NCBI GenBank assembly: GCA_030435675.1
Contig: CM059622.1
Span: 1,364,001 to 1,428,000 of the forward strand
Source: Steinernema hermaphroditum
Lineage: Eukaryota > Nematoda > Chromadorea > Rhabditida > Steinernematidae
DNA: 64,000 nucleotides
Direction: 5' to 3'
Shown piece after piece: positions 51,062 through 63,149 of this stretch (its first letter is position 1; each line of letters starts with the position of its first letter). The translations under genes and the position numbers were made by a program. The notes under the pieces are model-generated. The model was not told the DNA's origin, did not search any database, and saw only the letters and a program-made list of their open reading frames with translations.

Positions 51062-54000
51062 ATGACTCGTGGGTCGTTTTGGGTCGTCGTCTTCACGGCC
51101 GCGCTCCTCCTTCCCACCGTCTCAGCCTCATTTTTCGATCAGGTAACTTAGCCTCCTCCTAAGCAACAACACAACGGCGAGGAGCAGAGCGCATAAAAGA
51201 TCTCATCATCGATAGGACGCGAGCGCATTTTACGATCTTTTTTTTATGGGAATTCCCCTTCCCTCGCTGTGCTCGGCCAGTGCAGAGAGTTTGTTTAAAG
51301 CCAAAAGCCAATTAGGGGTCAGATGTGACGGGGGGTGGACGGGAACCGAAAGCCATCGGGTCTCGGGTGATTAGTAATGTATGGCGACGTCGTTTTGCAT
51401 TGTTGAGCAGACGGACCGCGAGGGAATGTGTCATCGAGCGGCGGCCACTTTCAAAGGCGATCGATTGGAAGTGGTGACGGCAGAAGCGTCGGTTTTATGG
51501 ATTCGAATGTCGAAAAGCGCTTGTTGAAGGGGCTAATCGCTGGGGTGGATTGATTGAGTTGTGGTGACCGACTGATGGACAAAGAGGAACACTTTGGTCA
51601 GCATATGATAGGATGCTGTCTTCGTGGAGCTTTACCAGATTGGATACAAAAAATCGGATATTTCTGTTATCAGGGGTCTGGGAATTGTCCATTGGTCGCA
51701 TAATAATTCTCTAGAGACGTGGTGCCCCATATGTCCTGTAGAATCGGTCCTGAAGAATCCAGGTTGTATATCAGGCTTCCATAAAATCAACGTTTATCGA
51801 TGTACGGGTATTCAATTTCGTATCAGTTCGGAGAATCAAGACCACGTCCGTATGAGATTCAAATATAATCGGATGAGCTTACTGATTGAAAAGAACATAA
51901 CCAGCGGATTTACTCAAAAGGGACAGGTCTGCCTAAAGTGTCTATTTCTATCAGCAACTTGTGATAGCTCCTTGATTATGAAACGTCAACGTTCGGGATG
52001 ATTCAGCTTCTATGGATGGTACAGAATTCAGCACACAAAGTGGGAGTAGAAAGTGCACTGACACTATGAAACTCAATCAAGTCATAGACAAAAAAGTCTT
52101 GAAAGTCGACAAAAAGCCGTCCTTGAGATCCTTCACGTCGTATTGATTTTTGGGCTCGCGAATGTTTGGAGTGGCAGGGCTTCAGTTTGATACTGGATTT
52201 TTGGGCTTCTTCAATTACGATATGCAACTTATATAATTTTTAAAGACACGGGAGTCATCCAAACAGGGACACATCGAGGGGATTGAAAATTTGTACTCGT
52301 GTGGACTTGATGACCTTGATCACATTGCCGCTTCCTTTTCACGCTGTTTTTTTATCCATGATTGCGTATCTTTTTTTGTATCTGTGATTACAGCGTGCCC
52401 TGCGCCAAACTCTCAAAGGCAGCTTTTATTTACAAAATTTTTGGGAATATAGCGAATATAAGTTAATACGAATCCGTAGGGATCATATCATCAAGGCGCC
52501 TTTCCAAAGAATCTGCTTGTTCACACCCCTTTCCACAGCTATCCGTACACACCTAACACTTTAGACTCTATCCATTGAGATATAATAATGTTAACCCAGC
52601 TTCCTATTGGTCCGTTTCAGGCGACGAAACCGAAATGTCGAAAGATCCAAATCAAAATGTGCGAAGACATGCCCTACGGATCGACCATCTACCCGAACGA
52701 GTTTCTGCCCATCGACGAACAGGATGTGAGTATTTTTGAAAATATTTCTGAATTTGCAGTCAGACGTTTATTTTTGCTTAAATTACCTGCGGTTATAATT
52801 GATTTACTGTAGAACAGGGGTTATCGCAAGGGTTATCATCCACGGCCTCATTTGCCAACTAAGTAAGCTCTGGTTCCTGCCAACCTGAGCATGCCTATCC
52901 CAATGCATTTATGACTTGATTCTGCCCATCGACGAACAGGATGTGAGTATTTTTGAAAATATTTCTGAATTTGCAGTCAGACGTTTATTTTTGCTTAAAT
53001 TACCTGCGTTTTCCAGTTACGACAATATTGATGTTTTCATGTTTGGCTCAAGTGTCAGATAGCATGAAGTAATGCAGATCTGGAAGTTGAACCTAAAGTA
53101 TTCGACAGATTCAAAGCAAAGTTCGTTGTATAATTTTTGTCCGGACAGACTTTCTTTCGTTAGTTTCATTAATTTTCGGTCGGGATAGCACTTATTTGAG
53201 CTACCTGATGGAAACCGCACTTTTGAACGCTTACGTATAAACACGGGGGTTACATTCAAGCCTCATCTGTCAACAGAATTACATATCCTAGTAAGCTCAG
53301 GTTCTATTAACTCTGTATTGATTTATTGGTCTTCCAGTTGCGTTAATATTTAGGTTTTGATTTGTGGCTCTAGATTAAGATAGATCTGTCAGTTATATCT
53401 ACATTTGTGTAGTAACAATTAAGAATTGAAAATCAAAGTAAATTTGATTCCATGATTTTTGGTGAGACAGCTTCTTCCTCACTTTCATCACGTCTACTTT
53501 CAGTTGGTCAACCAAGTGGAGCACTACCACCCCCTCTTCAAGACCTCCTGCCACCCGCATATCAAACTCTTCGTCTGCTCCGTCTTCGCTCCGATGTGCT
53601 CCGACGCCGTCCCCAAAGCGGTCACCTCGTGCCGTTCAGTTTGCGAAGAAGTCAAACGGGGATGCGTCTCCATCATGGAGTCGTTTGGAGTCAAGTGGCC
53701 CGAGATTCTGAACTGCACGCGTTTCCCCGAACCCCCGGAGGTGTGCATGAACCCGAACATGAAGAAGGGCGCCGCGTTTGAGCACGAGTACGACCCGCAT
53801 CCGCCGAGGATGGGCAGTTCCGGGCAGATGATGTACGGCGGCGAGGCGGTGAGGGAGAGTTTCGTTTTCGGGCACTTGCCTTCGTGTCCCAAAGACATGA
53901 TCAACCTGGACCCGACGGATAGGAATGGGACCTGCGCTGTTCGGTGCAATGCGGACATGATGTTCACTAAGGTGAGTTCTTTACATATGGTGTATTCAAA

Positions 54001-57000
54001 GGAGCAGACTAAGCTTCCTTAATATTTATTGTTTTAAAAATGAGTCTGTCATTAGTGTCTAACACCACAAGCCATATGATTTTTTATATTTCTGTTCATT
54101 TGTTAAACGGAATGGTGACGTCGAAAAACGGCTTTTCTTCTTGATAGTCTTCACTTGGTTTCACACATTTTTGGACTCAAATTTCAAAAGATGGGTCGTT
54201 TTGATATTTCTATAGAAAGATAGGAAACACATCATTTTTGGAATGGTGATGCCTTCTTTTCCTTTCAGTGTTAATCTTCTTGTAGTGACGATTCTGACCG
54301 AAAAGTCCTTTATCACTGATTTTAAAAGTCTGAATAGGCATAGAGGTAATCTTCTCAACGGCTAGGAATGAAATCTATCCAGGGTTACCCATGACCGACC
54401 ATGACGATCCAATCGAACTGTCTATGACTGAAAATGGCAAAAAAAAAAAAAGAATCCAAAAAACAAAGCTGTCGATGAGGTTCGTCCCTCCGCGATCATC
54501 GTCATCCATATTTTCCCATCTATCCATGTTTTATACCTACCCTAAGGTTGAAATTTATCAAAAACAGAAATACCGTATGGTCAGGGGCTGTATGACTTTG
54601 AACATTTTTGTTTAATATGATGTCGACAACCGAGCTATTCTTGAGCTATTCTTCCTGATAATAAAAATTTTAGTTTCGCCGAGTTTTGGTTTCCATATTT
54701 CGGATTTAATATTTTTGAAAAGTGTGCTTTTGGCAGCTATGGAATTGCTCAACTTCTATAGGTTTTTCGAAAGCTCTATTTTGTTACAATTCATGATTAA
54801 TGTTTTGAGATTCCATATTCTTTAACGGACCGAAGGGCTCATAGTTCAGATTAACAGCAAAACTTGTCCATTTATTTTCCTTCTCTTTTCGCATGTGTAC
54901 GTATTAAACAGTGTCCCGAACAAACGAAGCTTCGGACATGGATCGTCCATCTGTGCTCGGCCAATTCTGTGAGAAGTCATTTTTGGGGTTGACAGTGCTT
55001 TGTTGGTAAAGGGAATTTTAAGGGCGGATGCTCATGCTTTTTTGTAAATTTGCATCTTTGCCGCAATATCCATGGAGAGTGAGAAGAAACTGATTTTTGA
55101 TGATACCAAATGTTCCTTCTGAACCTTCTGCAAGTCTGATAGTTGGACGAAGAGATGAACCGAGTACAACCAAGTGATGTTTCCGCTAGAGTTCTTGACC
55201 TCAGTGTCCCATTCATCTCAACTCGTCTGCCAACTAAAGCTCAAAAGAAAGTATGGTGGTGTAAGACACATTTATTCGGAACTCTTTGGCTTCTTTAGCT
55301 GCTGGAGAACTTCCAATTGTGAAGGATTTGGTATGGATTTGGTACGTTCCTAAGACTTCGTTGTCCACACTGACTTTATATCCTACCGTGTAAGAGGATG
55401 GAGTTCACGTTTATGTAATAAGCAGGCCATTGTAGGAGGTTCCTTTGTCGAAACTGGCCAGTACGGAATTCCAAGAATTTTTGTCACCGTGTGGTTTTTT
55501 TTCGTTCAGATTTTTGCCTCTTACGGTATTAAATGATAGGCGCATCACTCTAACGGTACTTTTCTGTAGGGGACCCATTGTGTGACCTTGAATGAAATGT
55601 GTGCCTTTTTGGTAATTATAGTCATCTTCAAAAAAGGATACTTTCAGTGAAAATGTAGATACGCGAGAATTTTTGACCTATTACGTGACGTTTGCGTGGA
55701 AGTGCGCACTGAAACTGAATACGCCTCGGATGCCAATTCATTCATTCAGTTGGCCTCTTACATTGATAGAGGATGACGCATCACTCTACAACGGTGTCTG
55801 TCCACAGCACTTCTTTCACCTCTTTTGCTGCAAGCGATATGACTAAATAAGACTGTGACTGTCATGGACAGAAATGAGAAAAGCGATCGTCAGGGGAAAG
55901 TATTAAAGCATGTTTAGGAGTCTTTCAGGACATTAGAGTTTCATTTTTGCACTGTCATTTCACCAAATATTATGTAAACCGACGTATCGCCGGTCAGTCC
56001 GGACTTTCAAGAATTTTTGTCACAGTACGGTTGATCCTAACTCATCGGCGGACAGTTCGAGATCTACCTTACTGTATCTTCGAGTTCCATTTTTTCCCTG
56101 GCCTACAGAAGCACAAAGCCCTAAGTAAAACCACGTATCTCCGGATTTCCTCTTAGTAACATGACACAAGGTGATTTTCAAAAATAGATCGATGGAAGCT
56201 CTCTTTGCAAGGCGTCCTTGGTGAAGTTTTGCTATTAGATTGCATAAATGGATTCAGTCTTGGTTCTTTTATGATTGAGCAGGAAAGTTTTAAAGGTGAA
56301 TGCCATGCTTTGGTAGCTGAATACAAATGTGTTAAGAATGACAAGAAGCTTTTCTACATTTTTGGCTATCACTTAGCATGCGTCAGCTGATCGTATGGTA
56401 GAAGACTTTGTATCAATTGCACTCCATGATGTTGATTTTTGAAAATTCTTCGATGATAATTCTTTTGAGCCTTAACAGGGAGGCACTGTTCCTTTATTTG
56501 ATTATCGTTATGGCAAACATATCCGCACTTCATTTTTGTAGATGACAGTATCAGACAGCTGAGAATGTCTGTGGCGATCGGTCGGATCATTCACTCGCGT
56601 TGTCTGAGGTCCGCGTTGAGTGAACGGTCGAGAATGAAATCGAAAGGTTCAGAATGCCGTCAAATGCCATACATTATCATGTCTACTATGCTGGCTGATT
56701 GTCATTTTTGCAATGCTATTGACACATTGCTTCTGATCTTTATGCTGGTTCAATGTTTTATTTTTGTTATCTAAGTTCCATTGTGACAGTGACGAAAACA
56801 AAAAATTCGGTAATCGGATCGTGTACATACTGTAACACATGATCTCTGGGAGAATGAACATCATAACATAATCTCCATAAAATTTAGACAGGGATTGACA
56901 CGGCACTGCACTGCACTGCACGTCCGAACTTGTAACGTTTGAGCCAGATTGACGTTTATCATATCACTTTCTTATCAGTGAGATTACTTCTTGTTGAGAC

Positions 57001-60000
57001 TAACCAAGTAAGATGAGCCTGATCAGGAAGCTGATGAATATGTGCCTAATTTTTCGTAAAAAGAAGTGTCCCTTTATTATCAATTTTTGGTGGTTTGAGT
57101 TTTGAGAAGAGATCCAGATCCAATGATCGGTGCAATGATCGCCCCGTTTCAATCCGTCGTGGCTGGCGTGGAACGTAAGCCGAATTATATCTCGCCAAGA
57201 AGACCGGTAGCATCGCCCGACCACCTGCACCGTCCACTCAAGCCGAAGAATCGCCCCAACTCCGAAGTCTGCTCCGTCAACCGCACCGAAGACGGGACTC
57301 CACGTCGCCTGTTATGCTCCACCACCGCGCATCTTCTGGATACAGCCTCTTTGTCGCTTCGAAGCCCGCGCACATTGATGGGATAGCTGTCTTCAATTCG
57401 GACGTCGCGCTCTGCGCCGATGAAAGAAGATCAGCAACTACTACGGTGATATACGGTTCTCCTTTGAGCATTATGAGATATCTTGCATGACGAATGTCAT
57501 TGATTCAAGAGTAAATGTATGTATGTATCCAGATCCAAAAGATCCAAGAGATCCAAGAGATTCATTCTTCTGCTTGCTTGGCATTTCATGTAACTTAAAA
57601 AATCTAAAGACTTTTGCCCATTTGTGATACTTATTTGCTGAGAAGATGGACAAGGACTGACTGGTCATATTTTTGTTCGCTGGTTCTCTCCCCCAAAAAC
57701 GACCTCAACTTCTTTTCAGATCGAAGTATCAGTGAATTATTTCATGAAAGGTGTGATAATCCTCAATCTGTACATTTTTATGGGAGTTCTTCTTCTTGAG
57801 AGTAAGTATTGCTGAACATGGTCACTTTTTCAACATTTCTCTTTAAACTTTTTTTTTGCTTCGGGTCATTTTTGTCGAACGTTCTTTTCTGGTCATCCGG
57901 ATTTCCAAGAATGTTTGTTACAGTGTTGTTTGGCTCCATATTTCGGTTTCGTTGGAGAGGATGAACATGAAGAGATCGACATAATTTTACCTATTGAGAA
58001 TCTAAAGATCCTAAAGATCCCTTACATGGATTGCGATATTTAGTTCAAAAACTGACTGACTATTCGTATTTTTGCAGGCTGGTTCTCATTGCCAAAAACA
58101 AAACCTCCTTTGTTCATCATTCAACTCTATAACTCTGTTGACTCTGCTTACTCATACCTCCATTTTCAGACCAAAAAAGAAGCGGCCACGTTCTGGATGC
58201 TGGCGCTGGCGTTCGTCAACGCCGTCATCACCGGCCTCACCGTGCTGACCTTCCTAATCGACTCCGATCGCTTTCGCTTCCCCGAACGGTAAGAGATTAG
58301 CGCCGGGCGACGAGCTATAAAAGCGGCAATAAACGCCGGCGTCTTCGTTGCTTTATTACCCTAAGCCAAACAAGGACAATGTTTTGATGATTGCGGCCCT
58401 CTTTGAACGCGCCACTAGATAAGGGGGGGGGGGACCAACGGGACGCACGTTTGGTGTGATGAAAAAACAGGAAATGTGTGAGGATTACATGGGTTTAAGA
58501 TGCAGTTTACATAGAGATTCTAGGGTGAATTTCAATTTCCGGCTCCAATAATTTCCATTTTGTTAAGGTCATGTCTAAAGGAAAATATTTTACGTAAACT
58601 TTTTTGGTTTCGATTTTATGTACCGTTTTGTGCTGCTTATCCGATTTTTGGGGGGATGACCGACCGAGAATGTAGTGTATGTTTGTTGTGTAGGCTTGGC
58701 GGCTCCTGATTGTCTGCTTTTATTGGCCAAAACAAAAGGAATGATGCAGAACTATCTGTTCATGTGTCAAATAAACGAATAAGGGGCCTCGTTTGTTGTG
58801 TGGTTTCATCTAACAAGGGAACCCAAAACCGACCTGATTCACGGCTCGGCGGCTTCACCTCGCAGCCTTTACCTGATTGTTTGCTTTTATTTGAAAAAAA
58901 AACAAAAACAAAAGGGAATGATGCAGAACAATCTGTGCATGTGTCACGAATAACGCCAAAAACATTTTTGAACTTCCGATAATGATGACTCATTGAGTGA
59001 ATCAGAGTGGGCGATTTACTCTCTGGGCGATGGAACATTTTTGGAGATCTTCTTCCATGCCGGATCCATGTTTTCTCGAATATTTAAGCCCAAACTGCTG
59101 TTCTGGTTGGAACGTGTATTTCCATTTTGCATATCATAATTTTTGCGCTCTAAATCACGCTAGGTACCCCTACATAAGTCGGCACTTTAATGCGGTCCAT
59201 TTTCTCTGCATTAGCGGGTGTTTTGTATTTTTGAACTTTATTAGAACTCGACGGTTGCACTGAAAGGTGAATGTATAATATATTGTAGTCATTGGCTTTT
59301 CACTGAGGGTATGAATCAAGAGTTTTGGAACACAGAGTCCATCAATTCGGATCCATTTTTTCTCAAAAACAAGAACACGAAGTCAGAGTTCTGTTGTGGG
59401 ACAGCTGATGCTGACACAGCGCGCACAAAGAGACGCCGACGTTCCCACTCACTTAAATCACATTCCAATGAAATGTTCGATTCACTTTAGCGGTTGATGA
59501 ATGGGTGAATGACTGTGGTTTTCCCTCTTGGACAGGTGGACTGACATAGCATTTTTGGACATACCGAGTACTGTGTCATACGTTAAGGAGAAAGTTTTGG
59601 TCAGATTATTGAAGTGAAATCCGATAGTAGTTGTCGCCGAGCGGAAGCATGAGCTTCTGTTGACCTGCTTGACTATGAATCGGTGAAGACTTGGAGATGT
59701 GGACATGTATATTGGGTTCAAATATTGAATGATTGATAATCATTTTTGTTTCAATACCCACCGTGCAGTTTACAAACTGGTCATCTATTAAATTTTCCCT
59801 CGTGTTCTATTTTTGAAGAACCATTGTTTATCGGCATGGAGGAAAGATGTAGTATTTTTTGCAATTGGATACGATGGTCATAATCAAATTTCAAATTGCC
59901 GTTATTTTTTGATGAATGAATATCGTTTTGGCTGTGGTTTTCCCGTATCTCGCTTTGAAATGGAGCAATAGAGTACAATACCATACGTTCGGGAGAAATT

Positions 60001-63000
60001 TTTGGTCATTTTAAAGAAGAGGGCTCCTAGCGGAAGCGCGATTGTGAGATCTGTGCAGATCATATATACAGAAATTTTGTGGTTACCATTCAAACGTAAT
60101 AAGGTCTAGTATTTTTATCTCTGCACATAAAAGGCACTTCCAATGTTAAAATTTTTGGCGGCGGGCGGTTGTGGTTGAGAATTTGCAAAAATGTATATAA
60201 TGCTTCACTGATAGATTTGTCAATTTTTGAAACTTGGGTTATTCTTCTGGAGGCGTGTGATAAAAAGGTATATCAACTTCGTTTTGAGCAATCACAAGCT
60301 TGCAAAAAATATTTTTGGCATCCGGATTCTGCAAGGATCATAACATCAGATATGCATAAAAAATCGTTGAAGTTCAACATATCCTTCATCGCAAAATGAC
60401 ACTGTATCGAGAGCAATGCACTCACATTCCTACTACATTTGACCTTTGAATCCAACTCTATGGTTGGTGTTCGTTTTTTGCTTAGGAGCAGCTTCACAAA
60501 TCTGGAACATAACCTAGGCGCTTGGAAAACCATTTTTATCCATTCGATCAGATGAAGAATCAGAACATCAAGTCAAAAATCGAAAACCAACAGTGTCACA
60601 CGTGTAATTTTTGTAGCGCGGGAAAAAATGTTGTCCTTTTGTCCTCTCAATTGGATGGCTAGATTATTTTTGTTGTGCGGAGCATCAGGTTATTGCTGCT
60701 CTGCTTCAGTTTTCAATTTTAAAACTTTCCACAACGGTCATTTTCGACCTACGACTGTCCAAAAATCCACTGTCTTCCATAGCATCAACTTTCTGAACAT
60801 AAAGGCCGTCCTTTTGTGCCAAATTTTTTGACCGAAAGAGAATGAGCATCTTCATTGACATAGTCTAGATCTTCGTTGGCTATCATACAACCTATATCAA
60901 CATAAGTCCCTTAAGAAAGTTTGACAATTCAATCATTCTGTGCTTTGCCCCAAGTGTTTGAACACAGCTCTTCAGTTTTAAAAACAGTTCGTTTGGTGGA
61001 TTTTGGTCATCTTCCTGTTTATGGTATATAACGGTTGATAGGGACTTTTTTGTTATTTTCATAGTGATGAAACGAACAAGGAGAAATGCTGATACCGAAA
61101 AATTAAATGTTATTTTTGGCCGACCGTCGTTTGTGATAGTTGTCTATCATTCTCGGTGCTTTATTCGAAATGTAGCATATAGTAATCGACGCAATTCCAT
61201 CGTTTGTAAAAGAATCTTGCGCTTCCGTTGTTGACCTTACTTCCTTTTACTTCATTTTTTGTCGTGATCTGAACCACTCCGAGCTCTGAAATATGCAGTT
61301 TCTTATCGTTTATTGGGTCAACTTCTCGAATAATGGCTTTATTTTTGTTTGAATGAACGAGGCGACCGATGAGCTCAGAGAGATGAGCTTGAGGTGAGCT
61401 GAACCATAGGGATCTTTCCATTATTCTTATAGTGATGGAAGGAGCAAGGTTATAAACTCTTATATTCATTTTTGCATTTAGGACTCACGTTTTTGTCTAT
61501 TTTTTCATCCACTGCAAAAGTGAATTGATATGAGGGTTTCGTTTTTGTCCAAACCTCGTTTACGATTTGTCAGAAAATCAGTTGGAGCTTTGAGATATCC
61601 ACCAATTATCGGGTCAATTTCTCGAATGGCTTTATTTTTGTCATCAATCAGGTTGAGATCGGTGTGTAGGGTGACCATATGAACTGAGCTTGAAATGAGC
61701 TCAACGACCCGACCACTCTCTGCGTTTGCAATACCACAGAATGTCTCGTTTTGTAGTGGTTCCTTTCTGTCTGTCTATTCCAGACAGACTGTCTGATACG
61801 GATCCAGGAACGTTTCTCCAGTACTTCTATGGTCATTTTTACACAAGCTTTTCAAGATCTGTAGATCGCTAGCCAAACGATTTTCAAATTTGACCTGTAC
61901 ACATAATGATTGTTCGCTTTTCTGCTCCGACCGAACCTCTGCCATCTCCAAACACCCGCTACAACTCCACACGCCTATCCATCTCAAACGTCGCCTTTCT
62001 CGTCGGCGCTTTAAACGTCCGTCGTGGCGGCGAGATCACAGCGTGCCGCATGATTAATTATTATAGTATTGGCGGCGCTGCTCGCTCCAAGAAGCGCCAC
62101 TCTCCCGCAGCGGCGTGTAATATATGGTTATGGGATTGGATTGCTGGAGGCGCTCCTCCAAAACAAATGGCGTCGTTGTCGTCGTGGTTTGTGCACGCTG
62201 GAGGGCGCAATTCGAATTCGTGGGAGCCGAAAAACGCCGAAGCCGAACTACTGCTGCTGACAATTGATCCGCCGATGAATTGGCGTCCATTAAAGTTTTT
62301 GAGGAGGAGGGCGAGGAAGAAGTTTTGCGGTGGAAGGGGAACGGGAAGGGTGTAGGCAAACATGTTCTGGTTTGAGGGTTTGGGGGGTGGTTTAGAACTG
62401 TGAATGGGGTCGGTCGAATGGTGACAAGAAAGCCTACCAAAAAGGGACAAGAAGACACATGAATTTATCGGACAGTTTTTGTGGACCACCAGGCTGGCCT
62501 TGATGGCCTTTTAAGGCTACCACAAGTAGAAGACAGAGATCATCGGCCCAATTTGATGGCCTGTATAAAGCTGCTCTGAGACTCATCCAAATGTGGGGAT
62601 TATCCAAAGGGGAAAAGTGTAGGCAAACTTGTTCTAGTTTGGGGGTTTGGGGAGTGATTTAGAATTGTGATTGGGGGTCGAAAACATGGCAAGAAGACAC
62701 ATGAATCTATCGGACAGTTTCGTAGATCATAAAGAAACTTTGATCGCCTGTTTATGACTAGTATCATCCTCATCCAATGTGTTGATTGAGGATGTCATTT
62801 TCCACCTCTTCATCTTGTTGCACTGACATTGACAGTATGACACTTGTTTATATCGCGTCAGGACACGATCCTTGATCAGGGTGGACCTTCATCTCCGAAT
62901 ACACTGTAACACACCATATAATTTCAGAACGATCTGCTACGTGGCGGCATGCTACTTCTTCTACTCGCTCCCGTTCCTCAGCCGCTTCTTCTGGTCCATC

Positions 63001-63149
63001 GACCGAACCGCCTGCTCCAGCACCCCATCCCTCATTTCGTACCTCATTCACTCCGGCCTGGACAACACCATCTGCGTGGCCACGTTCGTCGTCACCTACT
63101 TCTTCAGCATGGCCGGCAGCCTGTGGTGGATCATGTTGGCGTTCACGTG
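51062..63149 (+). CDS. Frizzled Wnt receptor, 5' part
   Basis: Exons seen are 51062-51142 (signal peptide, GSFWVVVFTAALLLPTVSA), 52621-52725, 53504-53971, 58170-58288 and 62928-63149; all phases match, giving about 331 residues before the window's end. Exons 2 and 3 encode the cysteine-rich Wnt-binding domain: CRKIQIKMCEDMPYG, YHPLFKTSCHPHIKLFVCSV, FAPMC, SCRSVCEEVKRGC and CTRFPEPPEVC. Exon 3 ends with the linker SCPKD...CAVRCNADMMFT. Exon 4 has TM1 (FWMLALAFVNAVITGLTVLT) and SDRFRFPER. Exon 5 has TM2, the SIDRTAC loop and TM3 up to the W of the FxW motif. A CATTTCAG trans-splice site lies 53 bases before the start. Introns are 1.5, 0.8, 4.2 and 4.6 kb, far longer than elsewhere here. The C. 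elegans members mom-5, lin-17, mig-1 and cfz-2 cannot be told apart from this part alone. Confidence 0.93.
52703..52791 (+). repeat. Exact 89-bp direct repeat, copy 1 (exon 2 end and donor)
   Basis: Covers the last 23 bases of Frizzled exon 2, the GTGAGT donor and the start of intron 2. It is repeated without a mismatch at 52920-53008, 217 bases downstream. Confidence 0.92.
52920..53008 (+). repeat. Exact 89-bp direct repeat, copy 2 (within intron 2)
   Basis: Second copy of the exon-2 end plus donor, inside intron 2. It has a working-looking donor but no acceptor directly before it, so it could act as a decoy or as a distal donor. Confidence 0.92.
53972..58169 (+). other. Frizzled intron 3
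   Basis: A 4.2-kb intron with no recognisable nested gene. It contains many ATTTTTG words, and at 56570-57445 pieces related to 25.72-26.12 kb. Confidence 0.6.
56570..57445 (+). repeat. Diverged relative of the 25.7-26.1 kb unit
   Basis: Shared blocks in the same order include GCGATCGGTCGG.TC.T.CACTCGC (56573 against 25720), CAATGATCGCCCCG (57132 against 25818), GCCAAGAAGACCG (57194 against 25877), CCGCGCA..T....GGGA and CAGC.ACTACGGTG (57430 against 26098). Spacing has changed, with extra sequence between the first two blocks here. No intact frame is shared. Confidence 0.55.
58289..62927 (+). other. Frizzled intron 4
   Basis: A 4.6-kb intron without a nested gene I can support. ATTTTTG words run through it to about 61.6 kb. 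A somewhat GC-richer stretch at 61.9-62.5 kb has open frames on both strands but no family or splice support. Two related segments lie at 62340-62480 and 62610-62730 (GTGTAGGCAAAC.TGTTCT, then GAAGACACATGAAT.TATCGGACAGTTT). Confidence 0.5.

Noticed and set aside
62054..62489. Open frames of 142 and 134 codons on the minus strand and 149 codons on the plus strand
   Set aside because: They lie within Frizzled intron 4 in a GC-richer patch with frames open on both strands, the expected chance pattern, and match nothing I know.
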